From contig NW_027461522.1 of the NCBI RefSeq assembly GCF_024713945.1, positions 62,001-126,000 of the forward strand: DNA of 64,000 nt, read 5' to 3'. Each line of letters begins with the position of its first letter. The stretch's first letter is position 1. The notes below the pieces were generated by a model. It did no database searches and was not told where the DNA came from. It saw only the letters and a program-made list of their open reading frames with translations. Positions 28,761 to 38,343 of the stretch are shown here, piece by piece. This DNA comes from Dermatophagoides farinae (taxonomy: Eukaryota; Arthropoda; Arachnida; Sarcoptiformes; Pyroglyphidae). Both the position numbers and the translations under genes were made by a program.

Positions 28761-31700
28761 CTATAAAAGTTTTTTAAAAATGTTCGTCTCATGTTTGCTT
28801 GTCAAGTAAATATAACAGAAAATTAGCTTGTTATTTTGGTAGCCGTGAACTGTTTTTTCTGGTGTTCCCTCTGCAATGCCTGTAATTCCATCCATTAAAT
28901 TGGGGTCTAACTGCATACAATGCAAAAGCAATAGACATTCGTGAAAAGAAAGCGCTTGATCGTCAAGAAAAGCGAAAAGCACAGTTATGAAACTTTTCAA
29001 TATCCCTGAAATCGCTTCGTTATAGTTGTCGTTGACTTGGTACTTTTCTATTTCATGAATGAATATTCTAAATATACGCGGAACCAATATGAAAGCCACT
29101 GATAAGCAGCATTTGTTAGAGTTAAAAAAATCTAAACATCCCTTGTAGTCATCTTTACTTTTTAGTACAGAGATGTAAAAATTCAAATATTTTATATCTA
29201 GCTTTTTCAATTCTTCTGCGAGCGGAGTTTCTGACGTAACGTTTAGAACTTCTTGAATTTTCTTTAGATTGCTTGATAGTTGTTGCACAGCTGAACTAAA
29301 TTTTGAGAGCGAAAGTTCAGCAGGCTTTGTTTTTATTATATGAATTAAGTAGATCAACAGCTTTTTAAACTGAGCAGCAGTTTGACAGTTTCTGTTAAGC
29401 GTGTAACTCAATGGCAGTTTATGTATAATTTCTACAATTAACGAAAACCAAAAACTGTGTATTAGATTGCTGAACGGAAGCTGGCTTTCAGCATAAGTTC
29501 TACTTATATCCACAGTCGACAAAGTTAAGCTGCTGCCGATATAGTTAGATAAGTCAATGTCGTTAGAAGTTTCGCCCAAATCAGAACTTTTTGGATAAGG
29601 ATAAATCAAGAATCGGAATAAATGTTTAATATTAATCGCGAATTGAGGAACCAAAATAAATTCAAAAATCTCACAAAGTACTGAGTAATTGAATAGCGCA
29701 ATAGCTGATTGCAGCGCAAATAACTGTTTCAAAATTAAATTTGCCAAGTCACGTTCTTCCTTTACTCCGTAACAAACTAACAAACTATAATACTGAGCTA
29801 CTACTAGCCACACGTCGATTATGAAATCGTGCTTTTCTTTAGTTAATGTCTCTAAATGTTGATCTAGCTCGTCTTTGTCAGAAATGTTTACGTAACTAAG
29901 AACGTGATCGTTAGGCAAACTAAGTCTATTTATTAACTTTGTAGTCAGATAACTTAACGCAGTGCTGGCGGGTGTCTCACAGCCACTTGCACACTCGCTA
30001 CCTGACTCAAAAACTATGTCATATTTGGTAAGATCGTTTAAATCTGCAGCTTTGTTTACTATACTAGTCAAATGCCAGAATGAAATAATGTTGGACTGAA
30101 CTAAAAACCGCATAAAATTGTTTAATTGAAATAGACAACTTTGCTTTGGACAATTAATTTCTTGTCCATTACTTCGTGATATCAAACACCTTATTATGTT
30201 TTTTTCTAGCTCGACATTAGTTAACACTACTTGTGTTAGTTGACTAAAGAAAGAATTGATTGCTGAGTATGTATTTGAATCAAAAAATGAAGAACCGTCC
30301 TTGACAATATTGATTGTTCCATAGCGGTGAATAAACAAACATAATAGCACATATTTGAAATCGAGTTTTTTATTTACCTCCAAATTACTTCGTGGAGCGT
30401 CAGAAATCTGCAAAAAACTGTTTGGCAAAAATGATATGAGAGATATAAACTTTTTTCTTGGTAGTATGAGTATTTCAATCAAAAAATTGTATATTATTCT
30501 TGTTTGCAAAGAATCAGAAGAAAATTCCGGAGAAAATAAATAATCTAATGATTCTTTTAATAGTAATGCTAAACTTTTTTGTGCACTCTCAAGAGAGATA
30601 AATCCTGCTGTGTTGCAGATTTCTGATTTATTAGGTATTTCGGGTTTCCAATCTAGCTTAAAGCAAGAACAGACAGCTGTAGAATAAAACTCTAAGTCAT
30701 ACTCCTTCTTGTCTACAGTTATCAAATTAGAAATGAGATTGTTCAAAACAGTAAAAAGTTCATCATCCCCTTTATCAAACTTATTATACTGCGTTACAAG
30801 GGCAATTGTGCATTTGTATATTAGCATAGTAATAATATTACAGATTATATCGTACTCATTATCATATTCGCTGTCTAAATAAGTAAATATTTTTATTCGT
30901 GAACTTCGAGATTTGGGTTTGAAAATTCTTGTTAACTTGGTAAAGTTGAATTTACTGAACCGCTGAAAACAGCTCAACATATTTTCTGGCTCTAATGATA
31001 TTAAATTTGAAATAAAAAGAGCCGACACCCAGTCAAACAAATAGGTATTTAATAAAACTTGATCGAAAAAATAATAAAGCATTTCTACTAATACTAATTG
31101 TAAATCGACTTGCATTTTTGGCGTATAGATAAACTCTTTATCTTGCTCACAAGAAGTACTAACCTCAAGAAAAAAACTAAAATGTTCTTGTAGATGAAAT
31201 GCCATATCTTTGAAAAAAGTTTTAAATTCATCTCTTGCTTTGTTCGTTTCGTAGTCTAAAGCAGAAATTTGTTCCACAGAAGTTAATTTATGTTTAATCA
31301 AGGGTGGTTTTGGATTCTGCTGTTCGTTTGAATTAAAAAATATTTTAGAAGTGAATTCGCCTATCCAGCCGTAACGATAAACAGAATCTTTTTGCAAATT
31401 GGTTCCATCGTTTGTTTTATCGATGTTTTGAGTCAAGCAATGCAAAGAAACTTTTTGATAGTAGTAACAAATTTTAATGATGATTTCTTGTAACTGGGCA
31501 ACTAATTCGATTTTGATCGGTTCTCTAGCTTTCTCTACAGCTTGTTTCGTTAAACTACTGACAAGGCTGACCAACAAAGGGATAATTAAACAATTTTTAA
31601 ACGTAATGTAATAGTCCACGACGTTATTCAATTTTGTCAATATTTCTAAAAACTGTTTGATCCGTTTAGTTTCGACCATCAATGCGGAAATATCGTAAAG

Positions 31701-34229
31701 TATCTTTATTGTCTTCACTATTATTTGCTCATTATCACATTCTTGTATCATATCTAATAATATGTTGATGATGCTATTGTTAATCAAGCTATCTCCCAAG
31801 TATTTAGCAAAGTCAAATCTATTAAATTCATTTGTATACTCGAATTTTTTGTTCAAATATTTTTTGTAACATTCTTTGGAATTATAAAACAAGTTCAAAA
31901 GAGATATTGGGTAAGAAACAGACGGCAAACCGAGCTTGCTCTCTGCATTTGAAACTAGAATGAGTTTATCCATCTTGATTGAGTTATAAATAGAAATAAT
32001 ATAATCAGTTGGTAGTAAGCTCAATTCCGGTATGCGCGACGTGTTTTTCTGATAATCAAAGGCTGTCATCTTATTTTTTGAATCCGGATGATGCAAATCT
32101 GTGTTTATCATTAGAATGGAAAAGCCGAGATAATAAATTATGTCGGCGCTTTCAACAGACATTTTTTTGGCGTTATTTTTAGACTGTTTTCCAAAATAAG
32201 TCGGTTCATACGGAATTAATCTAGGTGTTCGTTCTTCTTCTGTTAGTAGTAAATCGTCGGGACCAGTACGTTGGGGCGATAGGATTCCCTCAACATTTCT
32301 TTCTTGCTGAACGAAATACATTCTGCCAAACGCTTCAACAATTCTGTCTATCATTTGACTTTCCGCAGGCAAAATAAAACTTCCGAAAAATAGCCGCATT
32401 GCGTCTAAAAGACTCATATCTGTAAAGGTAAAAGTTTTAAGATACAGAACCAATATTTCTTTGGAAAAAGCAGAGCCGCCACCAATTCCTTCGCCGATAA
32501 CCGAAAGATTGAAATCATGAAAACCTCTCAATAAGTAAACGAAAAAGCCGATCGGTCTTTTTAACTCTGGTTCAACCTCAACACTTATCTCAGCAAATTG
32601 TCTCTTTGTTATCAATTTCGTAAATGCTTTTTCTGATGCGGAATGTTTTTCAATTATATCTTTAAAAGTGTCTAGTTCCGTTAGAAAACACTGATTATGA
32701 GCTAAAATTTCTTCAGTATCAAATTCTTCTTTAAAATCTTTACAGAGAAGAACTGCGCTGTGCAAAGCGAAAAATATACTCTGAAGAATTGATTTAATGT
32801 ATTCGAGTTTCAAGCCACTATAGTTAATATTCCTAGTAGCTAAGTTCAACGTTGAATTTGTTCGTAATGCGTCATAGTATTGGCTTAAATAAGTGCTTAC
32901 TGAACTAAATAAATGATCTAGAACGTTTGAAAACTCTTTATTACTATCAAAATGAACGTAGAACATGTATAAAACGCTCTTGTATTTTTCTGATTCCGGG
33001 TACGATATTGTGAATTTCAGAGTATTTGAAAAATACCATAGTGAGAGAGTTTTGGTGATTTTTTTATCGTGAAACAAACTGGCTTCGTTGTGCTGAAATA
33101 AAAATCTGTTGAGCAAGATATCGAGTTGGAAACTGTATTTGTCTGAATACTGAATAAAAAACATAAACAACACGTGAAAACCCAAAATTTGAGTCTCATT
33201 TTGATAGTTTTCGTGACAGTACCAGAATATCGGCCAAAAATACATAAACATCTGGTCATGCAAAAACTTTCGAATTTCAGGCGGGTAAGTATTGATGCTA
33301 AGAGCGATCTCTAGAAAAAGCAGCCCTTGCTGAATGATATAATCGTTATTTGTAATTTTTATTTTCTTCTGAATCACTGACTCAGTTACAATATTGTTTT
33401 GTGGTTTGAACAAATCTTCTAAAAACGTATGTGTGTAAGGCTCTAACAACGTGTATTTGAGCGAAGAAGATGTACTATCTACTAATCCTTTCCCGTTGTT
33501 AGAAATGATATATCTCGACGGTGTCATTATGCGTGGAACTCCGTGCGGCAACTTCGACGCTAATTTGATGAAGTCAGTCGCTAAATAGACTAAGTTCTGC
33601 AGCAAATTCGCATCGTACAAATCTTCTTCGTAGATCGAAAATATGTACGTGATCAGTTTCTGGATTGTTTGAAAACCCTGCAAGATGATTTCATCTGATT
33701 GCGATAATATTAGCTCATTTATTAATTGAAAAATACGTTCAATGAACCCCAGATTTATAAATGATTTATAAACTAGTGGTATAAGTTGGTTTATTATATT
33801 GATTATTTTAATTTTCGAATGCAAACTTATATGATGGTTCCGTTGGTTGCTGTAGTCAAATAAAGCTAGAGAATTTATGATTTTTCTGTAACAGTCTTGC
33901 CATTTCTTGTGCTTCGATAATTGACTAACCATGACGAAAATTTCAAAACACTGTAAAACCATACAACGCTCAGACTCGTTCAGCCGTACGGAATCATATA
34001 GCATACACAACGTTTCAATGCACACATCCTTTTCCCTTCCATCGGCATTTTCTTTTTCGTTGTGAAAACACGTAAAACTTGTAATTAAATCATCAATTTT
34101 AGATTGGATCATCTCTTCACTAAACACTGACCGTCGCGAAAACGATATGTTAAGACGGAATATTTCATAGTACATCAAGTTGCAAAGACTACATCTCGTA
34201 ATATTCTTAACATCGTTCGTAAAATTCAT
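28761..34229 (-). CDS. Sec7-domain ARF guanine nucleotide exchange factor (GBF/BIG type)
   Basis: Large ARF-GEF of 1822 residues, the size of GBF1/BIG proteins that load ARF with GTP at Golgi membranes. The catalytic Sec7 domain lies about residues 520-760. It shows the glutamic-finger region 'SVIGEGIGGGS', 'FTFTDMSLLDAMRLFFGSF', 'LPAESQMIDRIVEAF' and motif 2 'LGFSILMINTDLHHPDSKNK'. Between the last two there are about 37 extra residues compared with usual Sec7 domains. DCB and HUS-like helical regions precede it; a candidate HUS box reads 'YVHFDSN' in place of N(Y/F)DC-D. HDS-type helical repeats fill the C-terminal half. The start is ATG 34229 in one exon. Assignment to GBF or BIG subfamily is not clear. 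Confidence 0.9.
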   Translation of the reverse strand: MNFTNDVKNITRCSLCNLMYYEIFRLNISFSRRSVFSEEMIQSKIDDLITSFTCFHNEKENADGREKDVCIETLCMLYDSVRLNESERCMVLQCFEIFVMVSQLSKHKKWQDCYRKIINSLALFDYSNQRNHHISLHSKIKIINIINQLIPLVYKSFINLGFIERIFQLINELILSQSDEIILQGFQTIQKLITYIFSIYEEDLYDANLLQNLVYLATDFIKLASKLPHGVPRIMTPSRYIISNNGKGLVDSTSSSLKYTLLEPYTHTFLEDLFKPQNNIVTESVIQKKIKITNNDYIIQQGLLFLEIALSINTYPPEIRKFLHDQMFMYFWPIFWYCHENYQNETQILGFHVLFMFFIQYSDKYSFQLDILLNRFLFQHNEASLFHDKKITKTLSLWYFSNTLKFTISYPESEKYKSVLYMFYVHFDSNKEFSNVLDHLFSSVSTYLSQYYDALRTNSTLNLATRNINYSGLKLEYIKSILQSIFFALHSAVLLCKDFKEEFDTEEILAHNQCFLTELDTFKDIIEKHSASEKAFTKLITKRQFAEISVEVEPELKRPIGFFVYLLRGFHDFNLSVIGEGIGGGSAFSKEILVLYLKTFTFTDMSLLDAMRLFFGSFILPAESQMIDRIVEAFGRMYFVQQERNVEGILSPQRTGPDDLLLTEEERTPRLIPYEPTYFGKQSKNNAKKMSVESADIIYYLGFSILMINTDLHHPDSKNKMTAFDYQKNTSRIPELSLLPTDYIISIYNSIKMDKLILVSNAESKLGLPSVSYPISLLNLFYNSKECYKKYLNKKFEYTNEFNRFDFAKYLGDSLINNSIINILLDMIQECDNEQIIVKTIKILYDISALMVETKRIKQFLEILTKLNNVVDYYITFKNCLIIPLLVSLVSSLTKQAVEKAREPIKIELVAQLQEIIIKICYYYQKVSLHCLTQNIDKTNDGTNLQKDSVYRYGWIGEFTSKIFFNSNEQQNPKPPLIKHKLTSVEQISALDYETNKARDEFKTFFKDMAFHLQEHFSFFLEVSTSCEQDKEFIYTPKMQVDLQLVLVEMLYYFFDQVLLNTYLFDWVSALFISNLISLEPENMLSCFQRFSKFNFTKLTRIFKPKSRSSRIKIFTYLDSEYDNEYDIICNIITMLIYKCTIALVTQYNKFDKGDDELFTVLNNLISNLITVDKKEYDLEFYSTAVCSCFKLDWKPEIPNKSEICNTAGFISLESAQKSLALLLKESLDYLFSPEFSSDSLQTRIIYNFLIEILILPRKKFISLISFLPNSFLQISDAPRSNLEVNKKLDFKYVLLCLFIHRYGTINIVKDGSSFFDSNTYSAINSFFSQLTQVVLTNVELEKNIIRCLISRSNGQEINCPKQSCLFQLNNFMRFLVQSNIISFWHLTSIVNKAADLNDLTKYDIVFESGSECASGCETPASTALSYLTTKLINRLSLPNDHVLSYVNISDKDELDQHLETLTKEKHDFIIDVWLVVAQYYSLLVCYGVKEERDLANLILKQLFALQSAIALFNYSVLCEIFEFILVPQFAINIKHLFRFLIYPYPKSSDLGETSNDIDLSNYIGSSLTLSTVDISRTYAESQLPFSNLIHSFWFSLIVEIIHKLPLSYTLNRNCQTAAQFKKLLIYLIHIIKTKPAELSLSKFSSAVQQLSSNLKKIQEVLNVTSETPLAEELKKLDIKYLNFYISVLKSKDDYKGCLDFFNSNKCCLSVAFILVPRIFRIFIHEIEKYQVNDNYNEAISGILKSFITVLFAFLDDQALSFHECLLLLHCMQLDPNLMDGITGIAEGTPEKTVHGYQNNKLIFCYIYLTSKHETNIFKKLL

Positions 34230-34439
34230 ATTTTCTTGAGCTTTCTATTTTCAAGCCAATACATAATTATTTATAAACAAATTGAACGATGTACAATGCT
34301 AATAGCCAAACACTAAAATAATAAGATAATTAAAAAAAAATATCTATTTTAGAGTTGGGCCTGTTACTTCAATTCAATTGCGAACTAAAATAAATGGCTA
34401 GATAATAATTATTTAATTTTGGATTTTAGCAGAAAACTT

Positions 34440-35582
34440 ATGGTTTTTGGAAAACTAAAATTAAAAGATTTTTGTAGTTCGGAAAACTGTATTTTTTCCA
34501 ATACGTGTTCGTTTATAATTTTAGGATCAGAACTGTCAAGAGTAAAACATTTCTTAGAAAGTATAAATAGATTAAAGCATATAGACATTTATTGCTTACG
34601 GGTAAAAACTGATTTTGCGCACGATGATAGCAAATTCAGTTTTAAATCGATCGTTGTAAATGAAGATGAGGAGCTATTAACTTGGCTAGATCAGAAGCTT
34701 AATGGATACCTGAGAGTGGGATTTGCTGTATTGAAAAACCCATATCTGTCATTATTGCTAGATAGGTTTCGGTCATCGACTGTTCGATTTGAGTATTATA
34801 TTATAGATCTGACTGGAACTCTGCATTTCAAAATACCAATAATCAGAACAAAACGAATAATCAACTTTAACGACCAGTTAACAAAAAATTCAGTATACAA
34901 ATTCATTATAGGAAGTTTGCTTGTTTCAAAATTAACTTATAACAAAAGGGGTTGTAAATACAAATATAACAAAAATACGTTAATTTTACCTAAGCTATTA
35001 GCTCGTAGAGCTCGAATAACAGAGAAAATTTTTAACCTAGTTGACATTTCAATTGCGCAAGTAAAAAATTACTTAGAAATTTACAAGAATTTATTAAATC
35101 AGATTATACAAATTAACATTGGACACAATCAAACTATCAGTTACAAAATTATATTTTTATTACGAAAGTGGGTTCATATGTTTAGCTTTTTTCCCCTGAT
35201 ATTTTCTAATCATATTGTTAGGACGATTTTACCAATAAATCTGCAATTATTAGTGACCAAAATAACCAATATTGATAACAAAATCTATAGATTGATGCAT
35301 GTACCTAATTTGGCGAGCAAGCAAATTCATGTACTCTTAAAAAAAATGGGTACTTATTCAGTGATGTACCAGCCTGTGTCAAATGAAAACATACAGTTAC
35401 AAAAGTGTATTACGAATAGCTCAAGTAAACCAAATGTGCTCGTTCTAGATACAATGGCTTTCTTGCATGCACAAAGCAACCTTGCACTTGTAGAGAACGA
35501 TGTAATTAAGTTTCTTTCGTTTTTTGGAATATTGGAACAAAAAAAATATTTTAGTTTATTCGAAAACATATTCTACTCCTAA
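34440..35582 (+). CDS. Unassigned protein, about 380 residues
   Basis: Not recognised. First ATG in frame is 34440. The N-terminal part alternates strands and helices and is basic. The C-terminal half has hydrophobic helices ('IIFLLRKWVHMFSFFPLIF', 'HIVRTILPINLQLLVTKI') that could be one or two membrane-associated segments. I considered a GPI-GlcNAc transferase subunit (PIG-Q/GPI1) because of its size and basic hydrophobic C-terminus but see no diagnostic motif. It is head to head with the Sec7 gene across about 210 bp. Confidence 0.6.
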   Translation: MVFGKLKLKDFCSSENCIFSNTCSFIILGSELSRVKHFLESINRLKHIDIYCLRVKTDFAHDDSKFSFKSIVVNEDEELLTWLDQKLNGYLRVGFAVLKNPYLSLLLDRFRSSTVRFEYYIIDLTGTLHFKIPIIRTKRIINFNDQLTKNSVYKFIIGSLLVSKLTYNKRGCKYKYNKNTLILPKLLARRARITEKIFNLVDISIAQVKNYLEIYKNLLNQIIQINIGHNQTISYKIIFLLRKWVHMFSFFPLIFSNHIVRTILPINLQLLVTKITNIDNKIYRLMHVPNLASKQIHVLLKKMGTYSVMYQPVSNENIQLQKCITNSSSKPNVLVLDTMAFLHAQSNLALVENDVIKFLSFFGILEQKKYFSLFENIFYS

Positions 35583-35670
35583 AAATAAAAGTTATTATAT
35601 TGCATTAAAATTGCACTGTTAATGAATGTAACCCCATAATAATCTGTATTGGTGCACCTTCTTACTACAC

Positions 35671-36621
35671 ATGTATACATCTTTTGATGTGCCAGAATTT
35701 ACTCATATTAGAAACGGTGAATTAAAGCTCGAGTTTCATGTAATTGAAAAGAACCAATTTTATAGTATCTCTAAAGATTTAAATAGAACTTCAATCGATT
35801 TTGAAAGCGTACGCACTGATTTGTTTCAGTTAGACGTCGTTAAAAGCACGGTAACACAGCTTTTTAAAACTTTTCCTACTCAAACTATAGTGTGCGTTAC
35901 AGACGATGGTTACATCTTTTACTGTCTAATGAAGCCATTATATGACAACGTAATTATGGTTTTGACGCCTATGGAATACGCGTGGCTCGTTTCTAAATCA
36001 TCAACCAACAAAGTAGCCGAAAGCCATTTTCAAATCGATTTATTACAAGATAGTTCGACAGATGTGACAGATTTTTCCGATCCTGAAACTTGTGTCACTT
36101 TATATGGCATAGAAGATATAGTACATACTCAGCTCCTTGATTCTGGTCTTAAAAAACCTGTAGAAGATCTAAATAAAAAATTACTAAAATTAAATAATAT
36201 TTTTACGAGGTCGAAATTGAAAAAAAAATCGCGAAATAGTTTGATTACAATTAATGTGTTTCTTACTGCATTTTTAATTTTTGCAGTTGGGGCATCGTTT
36301 TACCATTTCAACTTGTCATTGTATCATTGTTTGTTGTTGTCGATCTTAATTCAATTCAAAGATCATTGCCGTAAACGTAACGCTCGCACTTTTCGTGCTG
36401 CACTTGCAACAGTAACTATGGTCGTTTATTTGCTTGCGCTTACGTCGATATATAACAACGAAAAAAGTTTGCTTTTTGACAATAACGGAGTGTATTTTAA
36501 ACACGCTTCAAAAAATTTACTGAATTCCCTACGATGTTTAACGCTAACGTCGATTAGTATGAATATTTTTTTATTGTCTTTGTATTTAACAAAACGTTCT
36601 TTCATAGAGACCGTTTCTTAA
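35671..36621 (+). CDS. Membrane protein, possible longin-like N-domain plus four C-terminal spans
   Basis: A 316-residue protein from ATG 35671. Residues 1-190 are soluble and contain an alternating pattern ('SIDFESVRTDLFQLDVV', then 'QTIVCVTDDGYIFYCL') that loosely recalls a longin fold. Four hydrophobic spans follow at about 195-215, 220-233, 246-264 and 288-308, separated by basic loops ('RSKLKKKSRNS', 'CRKRNART'). The layout soluble longin-like domain plus four spans resembles SEC22A/SEC22C, which lack a SNARE motif; this is only a structural analogy. No signal peptide. Confidence 0.6.
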   Translation: MYTSFDVPEFTHIRNGELKLEFHVIEKNQFYSISKDLNRTSIDFESVRTDLFQLDVVKSTVTQLFKTFPTQTIVCVTDDGYIFYCLMKPLYDNVIMVLTPMEYAWLVSKSSTNKVAESHFQIDLLQDSSTDVTDFSDPETCVTLYGIEDIVHTQLLDSGLKKPVEDLNKKLLKLNNIFTRSKLKKKSRNSLITINVFLTAFLIFAVGASFYHFNLSLYHCLLLSILIQFKDHCRKRNARTFRAALATVTMVVYLLALTSIYNNEKSLLFDNNGVYFKHASKNLLNSLRCLTLTSISMNIFLLSLYLTKRSFIETVS

Positions 36622-36797
36622 AATTACTGCATCCAAAATCATTCTCGTGAAATACAGAGATAAGTTTTAAACAGTTTTATCCGAAGTGAGCCAAAAATGA
36701 ACAAAAATACATATTAAAATATTGTGTGACGGAGTTAGCGAGTCACATTAATTTTGTCTGCACGTTTAATTTTTTTAGAAGAGATAAAATAGCGAAT

Positions 36798-37433
36798 ATG
36801 TTCAAAGATTGCTGTTCTTGTAGCAACGCAACATCAAACATTGCCCACGACTGTCCCTTATTGCACCACTATTACGACAAATTGATAGATGGGAACAATG
36901 CCAAGTTTAATCCTGTGATAGTACAGACAAAAGACGAAATGCAGCGTGTAATTTTAGACTTAAGTGCCAACGCACCCGTTATAGTAGAATCAATAAAACT
37001 CGGCGAAGGGTTAACCTTCAACGATCCTTTTTTAATGAAAGGAATGTACAAACTAGTATCTGTGGAACAGGAGAAACTTCCAAGAGGAGTAGTGGGAAAC
37101 ATAGACATTGGAAAAGCAGGACTTGTGGACTACGATGTTGACATTTTGCCAAAACACTGGGTTCCCGAAAAACACCGAAATAAACAAGTAAGAACGCAAG
37201 TTTTAAGCAGTGAGTTCGCGAATTTGAGTAAGATAAACGCTGAAATTCAAAAGGAGCGCGGCGAGTCTGACTGCTTAAAAGCGTACGAATATTATCGTAA
37301 TAACGAAGATCCGAAAAAGGATTGTTATTATTGCGACCCAGCAGCTGAACCCATTGCAGATCGTCCAAAACAATTCAACGAAGAACTCTTGAACAGCTGC
37401 AAACAATATTTGCTGTCCACTCAAACTGATTAA
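36798..37433 (+). CDS. Unassigned 211-residue protein with N-terminal cysteine cluster
   Basis: Not recognised. The first ATG of the frame is 36798 and gives 'MFKDCCSCSNATSNIAHDC'. The Cys pair at residues 5-6 is a plausible palmitoylation site, which in alveolates is a common way to attach proteins to the inner membrane complex; this is inference. The middle has a beta-rich piece ('NAPVIVESIKLGEGLTF', 'RGVVGNIDIGKAGLVDY'). A second Cys motif 'DCYYCDP' is near residue 180. No membrane span is present. A 5' exon is possible (acceptor-like TTTTTTTAG at 36771-36779), but none could be built. Confidence 0.62.
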   Translation: MFKDCCSCSNATSNIAHDCPLLHHYYDKLIDGNNAKFNPVIVQTKDEMQRVILDLSANAPVIVESIKLGEGLTFNDPFLMKGMYKLVSVEQEKLPRGVVGNIDIGKAGLVDYDVDILPKHWVPEKHRNKQVRTQVLSSEFANLSKINAEIQKERGESDCLKAYEYYRNNEDPKKDCYYCDPAAEPIADRPKQFNEELLNSCKQYLLSTQTD

Positions 37434-37629
37434 ACTGACCTTATATTAAATTAGTAAAGTCTAATCAAATGTTTACGTCTGTGATAACAAATTGCGTCGA
37501 TCTGGCTGGAGTAATATTTATATTAGATTACATTTTAATTATAATAAGATTAACAAAATCTTTGCTTTCTAAATAATTTCACACACTTTGACTTGAAAAA
37601 GATATCCTTAATAACATTAATTTTATAAA

Positions 37630-38343
37630 ATGAAACTAAAGGGTACGCTTGCTGTTTTAAGCTTATTGATAAGCTCAACTAGATCCGAATATAACGTTTG
37701 GGAAAGTGATTCAGGATATGAAGGCTATACTCCAGCGTTGGTGCATGTAGCATCTTCCACAGTGAGCGAACTTGCACGCGGTGACAGAAAAACCGGTTTA
37801 GATCTGGAAACGCCAAATTTACGAGGTGATCACCCAAATTCTGCGTCAACTGACGCTGATCCGCTTTCAGGATACAATATGTATAGCATGCAAAGCGACT
37901 CAATTGAGAATTACCCTTATACAGAAGAAAAAACAGTGAACAAAAAGTTAATTACGACTGAAGATTTCAAAAATGAAGTGTTCAACCTGCCTGTTGTGCA
38001 TTCAGAAAACGAGTTTCCTGAAATAAACCCAGCATTAAAAACTGAATTAGACAAAAAAATAAATCCGCACAAAACTTACTCAAACTCGACTGACGAACCC
38101 GACGTCAGTTACATATTCGACGTCGAAGACCTTAAAACCAACGACACCCCAAAGGAGTCTATAAGTGAAAAGTTAAACACCTATGCCAAAAAGTACTATA
38201 AGGTTATGAAAGAACTAATTGTCAAATTAAATACATACGCAATCAATGTGTACAAATATTTGTCATCCTTTGTAACTGGAAAGAAACTTGAATCAGAAGT
38301 AGACGAAGAAACAGAACAAGCTAATGATTCAACTCTAAATTAA
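37630..38343 (+). CDS. Putative secreted protein, 237 residues
   Basis: Not recognised as a family. The N-terminus 'MKLKGTLAVLSLLISSTRS' is a good signal peptide with likely cleavage near residue 19. The mature part is acidic, Ser/Thr/Asn-rich, without cysteines. The C-terminal third has an amphipathic helix containing 'KLNTYA' twice, 27 residues apart, which suggests a short internal duplication or coiled coil. Such proteins in apicomplexans are often micronemal, rhoptry or dense-granule cargo, but nothing here assigns an organelle. Its last 23 nt overlap the 3' end of the convergent deoxyhypusine synthase gene. Confidence 0.7.
   Translation: MKLKGTLAVLSLLISSTRSEYNVWESDSGYEGYTPALVHVASSTVSELARGDRKTGLDLETPNLRGDHPNSASTDADPLSGYNMYSMQSDSIENYPYTEEKTVNKKLITTEDFKNEVFNLPVVHSENEFPEINPALKTELDKKINPHKTYSNSTDEPDVSYIFDVEDLKTNDTPKESISEKLNTYAKKYYKVMKELIVKLNTYAINVYKYLSSFVTGKKLESEVDEETEQANDSTLN

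Noticed and set aside
34440-35582. Assignment to PIG-Q/GPI1
   Set aside because: Only size, basic charge and hydrophobic C-terminal helices fit; none of the family's diagnostic stretches is visible.
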